Positions 52,995-62,111 are shown, counted from the stretch's first letter. The stretch is DNA of 64,000 nucleotides from Nitrosopumilus oxyclinae (GCF_013407165.1 NZ_CP026994.1:248001-312000); one strand, 5' to 3'. Numbers and translations: made by a program. Notes: a model not told the origin generated them from the letters alone.

Positions 52995-53147
52995 TTATCT
53001 AAAATCCTCATCACTAGTCCAATCACTGCCTTGGACATTCCACAAATTGCATTTACAGCATTTTTTGACTCCTCTTTGAGCGTCAATATCTACACAAAAA
53101 CAGTGAATTCCCTTCCCTGAGGGATCCTTACTACAGAGTTTTTGCAT
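52995..53147 (-). CDS. 50-aa Cys-rich protein
   Basis: A short minus-strand gene, MQKLCSKDPSGKGIHCFCVD to WTSDEDFR. Cysteines at 5, 16, 18, 30, 31 and 33 form C-x10-C-x-C-x11-CC-x-C, a likely metal (zinc) ribbon, with an acidic C-terminus. It fills the region between rps13 and the winged-helix gene. No family recognised. Confidence 0.6.
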   Translation of the reverse strand: MQKLCSKDPSGKGIHCFCVDIDAQRGVKKCCKCNLWNVQGSDWTSDEDFR

Positions 53148-53231
53148 GATTTTCTGAGATTTTATTTCTTAATTATCTTATTGGAAGAATCAATTCAAAA
53201 AGTTATTACTTTGAAAATTTTGTATTTTATT

Positions 53232-53543
53232 ATGAATGATACATTTGATCGAGAAAAAATTGTTGAATGTATGTTTGATCCAACAACTTCGACAATTTTA
53301 GCTGAACTTGAGGATGGCTCAAAAGAATGCTCTTTTTTGGCCGAACAATCATCTGTTTCTGAAACTGAAGTTCTTGAAAGACTCTCATATTTGATTGAAC
53401 ATGGATTTATTTTAAAAAATTCTGATTATGGAAAATGTATGCTAACTGCAAATTCGGAAAAACTCACAAGTATTATTGAAGATGGTGATAACTTTGATGC
53501 AACTATTAGCGGATTAGAAAAAATGGATAGTTATCTAAACTGA
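53232..53543 (+). CDS. Winged helix-turn-helix domain protein
   Basis: A 103-aa protein. STILAELEDGSKECSFLAEQSSVSETEVLERLSYLIEHGFI fits an ArsR/MarR-like winged helix, and KNSDYGKCMLTANSEKL could be the wing. The Cys residues do not form an obvious metal site. It is probably a transcription regulator, perhaps of neighbours. ATG 53232 is chosen since the upstream frame is hydrophobic and overlaps the divergent 50-aa gene. The last 9 nt overlap the convergent gene. Confidence 0.65.
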   Translation: MNDTFDREKIVECMFDPTTSTILAELEDGSKECSFLAEQSSVSETEVLERLSYLIEHGFILKNSDYGKCMLTANSEKLTSIIEDGDNFDATISGLEKMDSYLN

Positions 53544-54041
53544 TTTTTTTCTATTTTTTATCTCAATTATTCCCATAGTGACCAGTCCTACCATTCCTAT
53601 GATGAGAATACTTAAGGAAATTACAGATAAGATGAATTTTTTATTTGCATCTGGTAATGAGCCAATTGCACCTGTAACATAAATTTCATCTTCATTAGAA
53701 CTTTGAATAATTAGTTGATAAGTTCCAGATTCAAGCACATCAAATTCTTTTTCAATTGTTTCTTCATTTACTTTTTGAGAAATAATTTCTATATTTGAGG
53801 GGTCTAAAATTATTGCAGTAATTGTATTTTCTTTGAATTCCATTATTTGAACCGCAAAAATTCCTACGGGTGAAATTTCTTTGTCTAGATCAACTGAAAC
53901 TGTAACTGTGTCCACTGAACTCACTTTCCCATTTCCTTGATTGATTCCTTCCAATGTTGTTTGATTTTCAACTATTGATACTACTAGCCCTGTTACAATT
54001 AATAATCCAAAAATTACAATAATTAATCCTGATTTTTGCAC
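53535..54041 (-). CDS. Two-helix membrane-anchored extracytoplasmic protein
   Basis: A 168-aa protein with an N-terminal hydrophobic segment (about 5-24), a roughly 110-residue outside domain rich in beta strands (EFDVLESGTYQLIIQSS looks like a jelly-roll or GOLD-like end), and a C-terminal helix (about 136-159) with a basic KNRKKSV tail. Function unknown. A TATA-like GTTTAAAC lies 26 nt before its start. Confidence 0.6.
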   Translation of the reverse strand: MQKSGLIIVIFGLLIVTGLVVSIVENQTTLEGINQGNGKVSSVDTVTVSVDLDKEISPVGIFAVQIMEFKENTITAIILDPSNIEIISQKVNEETIEKEFDVLESGTYQLIIQSSNEDEIYVTGAIGSLPDANKKFILSVISLSILIIGMVGLVTMGIIEIKNRKKSV

Positions 54042-54100
54042 AGATTAAGGCAGATTATCTTTAGTTTAAACCTAATTTTTCACAAATATTTATCTTAAAA

Positions 54101-54131
54101 TAAAAAAGTTAGATCAGGCTAAAAAAGTTAG
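54101..54131. repeat. Direct repeat upstream of the multicopper oxidase promoter
   Basis: TAAAAAAGTTAG occurs at 54101-54112 and again, identically, at 54120-54131, with start-to-start spacing of 19 bp. It is just upstream of the TATA box of the oxidase gene. Confidence 0.6.
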
Positions 54132-54142
54132 CTTAGGGCAAC

Positions 54143-54150
54143 TTTATATT
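54143..54150 (+). promoter_or_regulatory. Predicted TATA box of the multicopper oxidase-ZIP operon
   Basis: TTTATATT, about 18-20 nt before ATG 54164 and 11 bp downstream of the second direct repeat copy. The spacing to the ATG is shorter than at other genes, so transcription may start at or slightly after it, or an AT-rich element a little upstream is used. Confidence 0.4.
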
Positions 54151-54163
54151 ATTGTTATTTATC

Positions 54164-55234
54164 ATGAATTTGTTAATGAAAATAAAATCTCGTTCTGGTA
54201 TCATGATGATGTCTATGTTTGTAATTATTGCAGTATCTGCTCTATTTGTTGCTCTTCCTGAAGGAATCAATGCTCAACAGGAAGATAAGGTCTTTGTCAC
54301 CCATAGTGGTGCTGTGGTCAAAACCACAGGAGAAATACTAGATCCTCTATACACCAGTGCAACTGTAGAATTTGATCCGATGGAGTATCTGCGGGATTTC
54401 AACTATGGGCGAGTCTCCCAACTTGCTGATGGTACTACACTAAGAGAATATACCCTTGTTGCTCGAGATGATGAAATTATGGAGGTATCTCCTGGAATAT
54501 TTTATAATGTATGGTCCTATAATGGAACAGTTCCTGGACCTACAATTAGAGCAACTGAAGGTGATATTGTAAGAATCAAGTTCATTAACCATGGAGAAAA
54601 AGAACACACTATACATTTTCATGGAATTCATCCTGCTGGAATGGACGGTGTCTTTGAACCTGTAGGTGGAAATGGCGGACAATTTGTTTATGAGTTTGAA
54701 GCTGGTCCTGTTGGAGTCCATCCTTATCACTGCCATGTGATGCCTTTAGAAGAACACATTGTACATGGCCTATATGGTGTCTTTATAGTAGATCCAAAAG
54801 AAAAACGTCCTGCTGCTGATGAGATGGTGATGGTTCTAAACGGTTTGGACACTGATTTTGATACTGAAAATAATTTCTATGCTGCAAATACAATTCCATT
54901 TTATTATCAACACCATCCAATTCAGATTAACACTAACGAATTAATTCGAATTTATGTAGTCAACATGGTAGAATTTGATCCAATAAATAATTTTCACTTA
55001 CATGGAAATTTGTACAAATATTATCCAACTGGAACTGACATTGTACCATCATTTTATACTGATATGATTACTTTGTCTCAAACAGAGCGAGGAATAATGG
55101 AATTTGAATACAAGTATCCGGGAAAATATTTGTTTCATGCACACAAAGTTGAGTTTTCAGAAAAAGGCTGGGTTGGAATATTCATGGTAAATGAAAACAA
55201 AGAAGGTATAGAGTCTGAAGGATATGGAAGTTAG
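54164..55234 (+). CDS. Two-domain multicopper oxidase
   Basis: A 356-aa secreted copper protein with an N-terminal signal (basic KIKSR then hydrophobic segment at about 11-30, with cleavage near INAQQ). Cupredoxin domain 1 holds HFHG (151-154) and HPYHCH (H189-C190-H191) plus HIVHG; domain 2 holds NNFHLHGN and YLFHAHKVEF. Type 1 copper ligands are in domain 1 and trinuclear ligands span both, as in two-domain oxidases and unlike CuNIR. Such proteins could oxidise metals or take part in ammonia oxidation; the substrate is unknown. It overlaps the ZIP gene by 11 nt. Confidence 0.88.
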   Translation: MNLLMKIKSRSGIMMMSMFVIIAVSALFVALPEGINAQQEDKVFVTHSGAVVKTTGEILDPLYTSATVEFDPMEYLRDFNYGRVSQLADGTTLREYTLVARDDEIMEVSPGIFYNVWSYNGTVPGPTIRATEGDIVRIKFINHGEKEHTIHFHGIHPAGMDGVFEPVGGNGGQFVYEFEAGPVGVHPYHCHVMPLEEHIVHGLYGVFIVDPKEKRPAADEMVMVLNGLDTDFDTENNFYAANTIPFYYQHHPIQINTNELIRIYVVNMVEFDPINNFHLHGNLYKYYPTGTDIVPSFYTDMITLSQTERGIMEFEYKYPGKYLFHAHKVEFSEKGWVGIFMVNENKEGIESEGYGS

Positions 55235-56402
55235 TAACAAGTCCTCGAAAGTGAAACTGATTGCAAGTGGTGTAATTCCATTTGTGTTTTTAATCCTCCT
55301 GGTTGCATACATTTTTGGACCTGGATCTGAATTATTGGATTTGGGTGTTCCATTACCTGAAATATCTATGGAAAAAGTTGATTTCCTAAATTCTGAAATT
55401 CAAGTTACTGTTAGAAACACTGGTCCTATACCTGTTGAAATTGCAATGGCTGACATCAATGATAGAATACAACCTGCAGCAGTTGAACCTGATAGATATT
55501 TAGAACGATATGAGACAGCTCTTGTTCGAATTCCTTTTGAATGGAATGAGGCAGAACCCTATAGGATTGGATTAACAATTGAGGATGGAACTAGATTTGA
55601 AAAAGAGATTGAAGCCGCAGCTCCTGCATTAGAACCAAGCTTTGAGCTTTTAGGATTTTTTGCAATAATTGGAACTTATGTTGGAATAATTCCAGTAATG
55701 ATTGGTTTGCTTTGGTTGCCATTTATCAGAAGAATTAGCAGACAAAAATACCATTTCTTTTTGGCACTAACTGCTGGACTATTATTATTTTTAGGAATTG
55801 ATTCTATTGAAGAAGCATTAGAGGTTTCAAATGAAAGTCTTTCAGGTAGCTTTAACGGAGTATTACTTGTTGCAACTGTTTTGATATTATCATTCCTTGG
55901 ATTGTATTATACTGGTGAAAAATTAGTAAGTAGAGCAAAATCATCTAGGATAACAAAGCCTGTTGCAATTGCACTGATGATATCAATTGGTATTGGTCTT
56001 CATAACTTTGGTGAAGGGCTTGCAATAGGAGCTGCTGTAGGTCTTGGATCTATTGCCTTTAGTACATTTTTGATTATAGGTTTTGCACTGCATAATACAA
56101 CTGAAGGTATTGCAATAGCTGCACCATTGTCTAGAGAGAAAAAAGTGATTGGAAAACTCGTTGCCATGGGATTAATTGCTGGAGCTCCTGCTATTTTTGG
56201 TGCATGGATAGGTGGATTTGTTTATTCTCCATTTACATCAGTGGTATTTTTGGCAATTGGAGCAGGGGCAATATTTCAAGTCATTCTCACAATTCTAAAG
56301 TGGATTCGAGAACAGGGAGACAAAAATCTATCAAGCGCTGCAGTTGCTTCTGGTTTTGCAATTGGAATGGTCATCATGTATCTGACTAGTATCTTGGTCT
56401 AA
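55224..56402 (+). CDS. ZIP family metal transporter with extracytoplasmic domain
   Basis: A 392-aa protein. After an N-terminal membrane helix (13-31) comes an outside beta domain (about 45-135), then about eight helices. ZIP metal motifs are HNFGEG (H260, E264) and HNTTEG (H290, E294). ZIP proteins import divalent metals such as Zn, Fe or Mn. The outside domain is uncommon in bacterial ZIPs. The 11-nt overlap with the copper oxidase suggests coupled translation and a joint role. It ends 4 nt inside the convergent CDF gene. Confidence 0.87.
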   Translation: MEVSNKSSKVKLIASGVIPFVFLILLVAYIFGPGSELLDLGVPLPEISMEKVDFLNSEIQVTVRNTGPIPVEIAMADINDRIQPAAVEPDRYLERYETALVRIPFEWNEAEPYRIGLTIEDGTRFEKEIEAAAPALEPSFELLGFFAIIGTYVGIIPVMIGLLWLPFIRRISRQKYHFFLALTAGLLLFLGIDSIEEALEVSNESLSGSFNGVLLVATVLILSFLGLYYTGEKLVSRAKSSRITKPVAIALMISIGIGLHNFGEGLAIGAAVGLGSIAFSTFLIIGFALHNTTEGIAIAAPLSREKKVIGKLVAMGLIAGAPAIFGAWIGGFVYSPFTSVVFLAIGAGAIFQVILTILKWIREQGDKNLSSAAVASGFAIGMVIMYLTSILV

Positions 56403-57751
56403 ATTGGTTCAGGATGTATTGTAATTACTGAATTATCAATTTCTGTTCTAATGATGTGTTCAATCTCTGTTGTCAAATCATGAACTTTTTCAATTGACAA
56501 ATCTTTGTTAAATGAACAGTCGATATCTATTTTGAGAATATTCTCAAATTTTAAAGATACAATTCTACCAATTTTCTTAATATCTGGATATTTTTCCAAT
56601 ATAGTTTTAATTTTTTCTTCAGTTTCAACATCTTCGATATTGATATTTTCTGGAACAGTAATGAATGGCTCTAGATGGATTGTAACATGTTCGATTTCTG
56701 AAATTTGTTCTTGAATTTTTTGTTCAATTATTTCTGAAATTTTATGAGCTGAGGATAAATCAATCCCTCTTTCTACCATCACGTGTAAATTTGAATATAT
56801 TTTGCCCTTTGTCTTATGGGTGGTAACATTATGAACCCCTTTAACACCATCTACATTCTTTGCAATGTCTGAGATTTTTGCATCTAGTGGGACATCTTTC
56901 CAATTTGGTTCAAAATGAATCGTAGGTGATGCATTAGGGATTTTATTTTTTATATTCCTTTCAACACTGTCACTAATTTCATGAGCCTTATCAAAACTGG
57001 TATCTCCTCTTAGGGCGATTGTTATATCTGCAAAAATTGTATCTCCTGATCTTCTCATGAGGATTGATCCTGTATCAACTACACCATCAGTTGACATTGA
57101 AATTTCTTTGACTTTTTTTACAAGTTCTGGTGATATAACATCCGTCAAATCCAATGCTGTTTTGTATATTAATTTCACACTTAGTACTGCCAGTAAAATC
57201 CCTAGGATTAATGCTGCAACAAAATCTCCAAAGTACAAACCATATGATACTAAAATAATTCCTATAATTGCAACTACTGTGGAACCTAGATCCATGAATG
57301 CATGATAAAAATCTGCTTTCAAGGTAGCGCCGCCAATTTTTTTAATAGATCTTCTTAAGATGATGATTCTGAAAAAGTCAATTCCGATTGTGTAAAGGCC
57401 ACCAATTATTGCAAATAATCCTGGTAAAACACTTGGAGGTGGACTCTGTAATCTGTTGATTGATTCGTAAATGAAAAAACATGCAATTAGAAAAATTGCT
57501 ATTCCTCCAATTAATCCTCCAAGTGATTCTATCTTTCCATGGCCATACGTATGTTCAGCATCTGGAGGTTTAATTGCCCACCTTGCTGCTAAAAGTAAAA
57601 CTAGTGTTACCACACTATCTAGTAAAGCATGAATGCTGTCGGTAATGAGGGCAAGACTGTTTGAAATTAGTCCAAAAATTAATTCAACTACAAATGCTGA
57701 AAATATGGCTAAAAGTGAAATCTGTAAAACTTTGGTTCTTTGAACAAACAT
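56399..57751 (-). CDS. CDF metal exporter with three tandem cytosolic domains
   Basis: A 450-aa cation diffusion facilitator. Six membrane helices are followed by the cytosolic part. Metal-site residues are H41-x3-D45 (DSIHALLD) and H150-x3-D154 (HAFMD); HTYGHGKIE follows TM2. The usual CDF has one C-terminal ferredoxin-like domain (about 75-90 aa). Here three homologous copies occur at about 209-283, 291-363 and 376-450, each ending in IH-x-EP. It should export Zn, Fe, Mn or similar. Its convergent partner is the ZIP importer. Confidence 0.9.
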   Translation of the reverse strand: MFVQRTKVLQISLLAIFSAFVVELIFGLISNSLALITDSIHALLDSVVTLVLLLAARWAIKPPDAEHTYGHGKIESLGGLIGGIAIFLIACFFIYESINRLQSPPPSVLPGLFAIIGGLYTIGIDFFRIIILRRSIKKIGGATLKADFYHAFMDLGSTVVAIIGIILVSYGLYFGDFVAALILGILLAVLSVKLIYKTALDLTDVISPELVKKVKEISMSTDGVVDTGSILMRRSGDTIFADITIALRGDTSFDKAHEISDSVERNIKNKIPNASPTIHFEPNWKDVPLDAKISDIAKNVDGVKGVHNVTTHKTKGKIYSNLHVMVERGIDLSSAHKISEIIEQKIQEQISEIEHVTIHLEPFITVPENINIEDVETEEKIKTILEKYPDIKKIGRIVSLKFENILKIDIDCSFNKDLSIEKVHDLTTEIEHIIRTEIDNSVITIHPEPI

Positions 57752-57846
57752 TTTCCTTATTTTTGATATTTTGAATCATGTATTACCGTTTTCTAAGAAG
57801 CATTCCTACGACAACGTTATTTGTGATAAAATTGGCTTGTAGGATC

Positions 57847-60800
57847 GTGTTGGACTTGAAATATTTTGCTTTAGTGGCAACTTTCTCAATTTTACTGATT
57901 ATTCCTCAAATTGATGCTGAAGCATCAAGTAATCCAAATCTATTTGTTTCTGCTGAGAATTCACAATTTGACAATTCTTTTTCTGGTTCAATGGTAGTTG
58001 AAGTAATAGTAATTGATCCAAATCTGTCTAATACAGACCAGGGTAAAGGCGAACCTGATGTAACAATTAATGGAAAATCATTACGAATGACTCAGGCAAC
58101 TGATGGTAGCTGGTACGCATATTTTGCCAATGTGGATAAGGCAAAACAAGCAGATTCGACTGTAGGACTTGCAGGAGAGGGATTAGATTTTGGAGTATTT
58201 TGTAGTAGGAATACTTTATCGTCTATAGTAGGAATTTCTTTATCTGAAACAGATGGCTTTGCAATACCTCGCGCTGCAACTGGTTCAACTAATGGGAACA
58301 CTTCCTTTTCTGACTGTACTGCATCTCCAACTGGAGCTGTGTTGAACAATGTAGTTCGTAATGCAAAGTCAATAAACACAAATCCAAATGTTCCCTCAGG
58401 ACAAATTGGATTAAATACAAACGCTTGGCCTTTAATTCAACTTTATTCATTTAATGAAGTTATCATCCAATACAATCCTGCTGGTTCACCACAAATGGTT
58501 TCATTAGAATATGATGAAAGTCAAAACATTTCTATGAATATTGATAGAGTTCTTTATCCAAAGAACGCAGAGGTTTTCTTAACCATTAATGATTTTCAAT
58601 TAAATCAAGATCCAACCGATGAAGATTCATGGACTTTTGATGTTGGAAATACACCATCAACATTCTATCAAGCATTTGATGAAAATGGACAAAATGCTGC
58701 AAATGGGTGGATTGGATTAGTTGATTTAATCCCTAATCTTTCAAAGATTGGGTTTGAAGATAATGGAAAACTATCTGTTAATCTAAACTCTGTAATTGAA
58801 TTACAATCAAATGATGAACAACCAACTACAAGTGTATCTGATGGAACAACAACATATGTGGAAATCATTACTTTAGTTGAAGATGGTCCTAATTCTGGAA
58901 TCTTTGACACTGCAGATAATAATGATCAATCTATTTTAGGAATTTTAGATAGTGCCCCAAGAGGACAAACAGGTTCTATTACATATAACAAAAATTCAAT
59001 TTCAGTTCTTACAGGTTCTTCATCAGCTTCTGTCTCTTTGGAAAATCCTACATTGACTATTGAAACTGATTCTCAATCATTAAATCCAGGTAGTAAAATT
59101 CCAGTAATTTTAGTAGATCCTGATCAAAATATCAATTCTGATGCTCGTGATCATCTTGATGTTTTTCGTTCAACTGCCATTATTCCATCAATAACTATTG
59201 GAAACCCTGTAACTTTTCAAAATGCTCAAGATGTTCAATTTCATTCATCCTCACCTATTCTTGTAGGCGGTGATGATTCCAATTCGTCTGTGCCTGACAC
59301 TAATTCTGACAGGCTCGTTATAGATTCATCAAATGTGGCAAATGGCACATATGAAATGATTTCAATGAATCTAGGAGTTTCGGCATCTTCTTTGTCATCT
59401 ATCTTACTTGATGTTTCAAATTCAAATACAGATGGAACTAATTGGATAAATTATGATTTAAGATCTTTTGAAAATGATTATGGGATCACTGATTTTAGTG
59501 ACACCTCTTTCACTCTTTCTTTTGGAACTTTAGGTACGTCTTCAATTGCCATAATTGATGCTGGTGATATTTCATCATCCCAGGGTTTTATTCAAATTGA
59601 TGATTCTGACATTGCAAATATTTCTAATGAAAGTGGAATGGTATTTCTTGTAATTGATTTTGATTCAACTGGGTCTGGTGATACTTTGACTATTTCTAGT
59701 GAAGAAAATAAACAACCAATAGTATTTGATTTCTTTTCATTTGGGATTAAAAATTCAAAAGATGTGAATAATTCTATATATCGTTTTGAATTGGAAGAAA
59801 CATCTGATAATTCCTCTACTTTTGATGGAACTATGGAGTATTCTGTAGCAAACCAATTAAATATTTTTGATCCTGTTTTTATTGAAACTATTCAACCAAT
59901 AGATGATCAAATAAAATTCATTGTTACTGATAGACTGATTAATGACAAGGGTATTTTTATTTCATATTCTGATCTTGATGCTACTGGAGTTTTCACAACA
60001 ACTTCTTCACAATCTAATATACAAACTACTGCCGGAATGATTTCTTCAGATTCTAAATCTTATAGATTTGGCCAGCCAGTAACGTTGACATTAAATGATC
60101 CTGATCTTAATTTGAAAAATGATTTAGTTGATATCTATTTTGTTATTGATGATCCCAATTCTCCAAACGTTGACACTGTTGGGAAAAATGGAATTACTTT
60201 ACTTGAAGTTTTGATCAAAGATATTCGTTACAAACGTTGCACTGTAGACGGTGTAAGTTATGGCGGTTTGGGCGCTACTGGTTTTACTCTTGTAGAAACT
60301 GGACCTAGTACTGGAATTTTTAACGGGGTCTTCAAAATGCCTTCAAAAATATGTAATAAATCTGGAACTGCCATAATTTCTTCAGCAGGTGGTAGTCTTG
60401 ATGCAAAATATTACGATTCTCGAGATAATTTTGGAAATGCCAATGTTTTTAGTTTGTTGCGAGCACCTCCGACATCATATCCTACCTCCGCACAACTCAG
60501 CACATATGAAATAGTAAAACCAACTGCAGGACAAATTGAAGAAATTCTTCTTTCAGGCAAAGTTGATACTTCTAGAAGAGGAATTCCTTTGGATGTAATA
60601 ATCACAACTCCTGATGGACAAACTCAAAATTTTGGTGCAACTTTATCTAGTGCGGGAAGTTTCAAATCTATAATTTCCATTAATGAAAATACCTTATCTG
60701 GTGTTTATAAAATTAATTTGTTTCATAATAATTCACTTGTAAAATCTCTGTCGTTTGTAGTTTCTAATCCACCAATTCCTGATTGGATCAAAAACAATGC

Positions 60801-61035
60801 AAAATGGTGGTCATCTGATTCTGTTTCAGATTCAGAATTTATTGACGGACTTGAATACCTTATTGAAAAAGGTCTAATCATTGTCAATACTGATTCTAAA
60901 CTTTCTATTTCTGATCAGTTGATTCCTGATTGGATCAAAAACAATGCAAAATGGTGGGCAGATGGGGAAATATCCGATGATGACTTTGTAAAATCAATTC
61001 AATTCTTGGTCAAAAAAGGTATTATTCGAATATAA
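57847..61035 (+). CDS. Large secreted S-layer-like protein with WIKNNAxWW domains
   Basis: A 1062-aa protein from GTG 57847 that starts with a signal peptide (LKYFALVATFSILLIIPQIDA then EASS). An earlier ATG at 57778 would leave only 26 bp to the divergent exporter gene and delay the signal. The body has Ig-like repeats: three [LV]-x-DPD/N-x-N motifs near the starts of domains, and GPNSGIF/GPSTGIF motifs typical of thaumarchaeal cell-surface proteins. Residues near the N-terminus (SAENSQFDNSFSG) resemble S-layer proteins as I recall them. Two C-terminal IPDWIKNNAKWW domains end it. Probably an S-layer paralogue or surface protein. Confidence 0.7.
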   Translation: MLDLKYFALVATFSILLIIPQIDAEASSNPNLFVSAENSQFDNSFSGSMVVEVIVIDPNLSNTDQGKGEPDVTINGKSLRMTQATDGSWYAYFANVDKAKQADSTVGLAGEGLDFGVFCSRNTLSSIVGISLSETDGFAIPRAATGSTNGNTSFSDCTASPTGAVLNNVVRNAKSINTNPNVPSGQIGLNTNAWPLIQLYSFNEVIIQYNPAGSPQMVSLEYDESQNISMNIDRVLYPKNAEVFLTINDFQLNQDPTDEDSWTFDVGNTPSTFYQAFDENGQNAANGWIGLVDLIPNLSKIGFEDNGKLSVNLNSVIELQSNDEQPTTSVSDGTTTYVEIITLVEDGPNSGIFDTADNNDQSILGILDSAPRGQTGSITYNKNSISVLTGSSSASVSLENPTLTIETDSQSLNPGSKIPVILVDPDQNINSDARDHLDVFRSTAIIPSITIGNPVTFQNAQDVQFHSSSPILVGGDDSNSSVPDTNSDRLVIDSSNVANGTYEMISMNLGVSASSLSSILLDVSNSNTDGTNWINYDLRSFENDYGITDFSDTSFTLSFGTLGTSSIAIIDAGDISSSQGFIQIDDSDIANISNESGMVFLVIDFDSTGSGDTLTISSEENKQPIVFDFFSFGIKNSKDVNNSIYRFELEETSDNSSTFDGTMEYSVANQLNIFDPVFIETIQPIDDQIKFIVTDRLINDKGIFISYSDLDATGVFTTTSSQSNIQTTAGMISSDSKSYRFGQPVTLTLNDPDLNLKNDLVDIYFVIDDPNSPNVDTVGKNGITLLEVLIKDIRYKRCTVDGVSYGGLGATGFTLVETGPSTGIFNGVFKMPSKICNKSGTAIISSAGGSLDAKYYDSRDNFGNANVFSLLRAPPTSYPTSAQLSTYEIVKPTAGQIEEILLSGKVDTSRRGIPLDVIITTPDGQTQNFGATLSSAGSFKSIISINENTLSGVYKINLFHNNSLVKSLSFVVSNPPIPDWIKNNAKWWSSDSVSDSEFIDGLEYLIEKGLIIVNTDSKLSISDQLIPDWIKNNAKWWADGEISDDDFVKSIQFLVKKGIIRI
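60775..60957. repeat. Duplicated WIKNNAxWW coding segment
   Basis: A perfect 36-bp match, beginning ATTCCTGATTGGATCAAAAA, lies at 60775-60810 and 60922-60957, the start of two tandem C-terminal domains. Confidence 0.85.
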
Positions 61036-61089
61036 TATGGTCAATATTTCTTTCATTGAAAACATAAATACCTCAATTCATGAATCAAA

Positions 61090-62064
61090 ATGAAAATGAA
61101 GCTATCTGGATTCTTAGCATTTGCTTTATTATCTATTTCAATTCTATCTTATGGTGTTAGCGATGTTGCATTTGCAGCAAGTGATCCAAATCCTGCATTA
61201 CCTATATCTACTAATATTGACATTGCTTCAAATGGTGCAACTGTAACAATAACTGGAAGTATCAAAGATTATGATTCTTCATCTGGAAAAGGACTTACAT
61301 TTATCATAACTTCACCTGATAATAATATAGTAGGAATTGGTCAATTGACTCCTAGTTCTGATGGTTCATTTACCAAAAGTATTGTTGCCGGTGGTCCACT
61401 TTGGAAACTGAATGGTGATTATAATTTTGAATTTCATTATGGCGCAGATGATTCTACAGTTGTTGTAAATTATGTTGGTGGAGAGCAAGTTGTTAGTGGT
61501 CAACCAGAACCAGAACCAAAACCAGAACCAAAACCAGAACCAAAACCAGAACCAACACCTGAGCCAGAACCAACACCTGAGCCAGAACCAACACCTGAGC
61601 CTGAGCCAGAACCAACATGTGGGGCTGGAACTCAATTAGTAAATGGAATTTGTCAAGTTGTAAAAACTGAAGAACCAAAAGGTGGTGGTTGCTTAATTGC
61701 TACAGCAGCATATGGAACTGAATTAGCACCACAAGTTCAATTCCTTAGAGAGATTAGGGATAACACTGTAATGAGTACATCATCTGGATCAGCATTTATG
61801 TCTGGATTTAACCAATTATACTATTCATTCTCACCAACAATTGCTGACATGGAAAGAGAAAATCCAATGTTCCAAGAAGCAGTTAGAGCATTTATCACTC
61901 CAATGGTTTCAACATTATCTATAATGACTTTGGCTGAAGATGGTTCAGAAGTTGAAGTTTTAGGACTGGGTATTTCTGTAATTGCTTTGAACTTGGGAAT
62001 GTATATTGCAGCACCAGCATTAATTGGATTCAAAGTTAATCAAATCATTAAATCTAGAAAATAA
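61090..62064 (+). CDS. Secreted protein with Pro-Glu linker and CFI-box-like domain
   Basis: A 324-aa protein. Signal peptide at 1-29 (ends VAFAA), an Ig-like domain (about 30-135), a Pro-Glu-Lys/Thr linker (138-176), a Cys pair (C177, C188), then [10 protein letters not shown] at 201-210. The last is the opening of the CFI-box C-terminal domain, a region frequent in thaumarchaeal surface proteins, which ends here in a hydrophobic segment (about 294-314) and a basic tail. The second ATG (61096) is a possible start. Confidence 0.7.
   Translation: MKMKLSGFLAFALLSISILSYGVSDVAFAASDPNPALPISTNIDIASNGATVTITGSIKDYDSSSGKGLTFIITSPDNNIVGIGQLTPSSDGSFTKSIVAGGPLWKLNGDYNFEFHYGADDSTVVVNYVGGEQVVSGQPEPEPKPEPKPEPKPEPTPEPEPTPEPEPTPEPEPEPTCGAGTQLVNGICQVVKTEEPKGGGCLIATAAYGTELAPQVQFLREIRDNTVMSTSSGSAFMSGFNQLYYSFSPTIADMERENPMFQEAVRAFITPMVSTLSIMTLAEDGSEVEVLGLGISVIALNLGMYIAAPALIGFKVNQIIKSRK
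61503..61616. repeat. Pro-Glu linker repeats in DNA
   Basis: Copies of a 12-bp unit, CCAGAACCAAAA (61507-61552 region), then copies of an 18-bp unit, CCAGAACCAACACCTGAG (from 61547 to about 61600). These code for PEPK and PEPTPE. Confidence 0.85.
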
Positions 62065-62111
62065 TCTTATTTCACTCTAGGTTATTATACTTAAACCTCA
62101 TTTGATATTTC

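Noticed and set aside
54164-55234. Copper nitrite reductase (NirK)
   Set aside because: The HPYHCH and HAH patterns give a trinuclear oxidase site; the NirK-type HCAPPGM motif is absent.
61366-61678. Trp/Phe- or Val/Leu-rich minus-strand frames
   Set aside because: Antisense readings of the Pro-Glu linker repeats.
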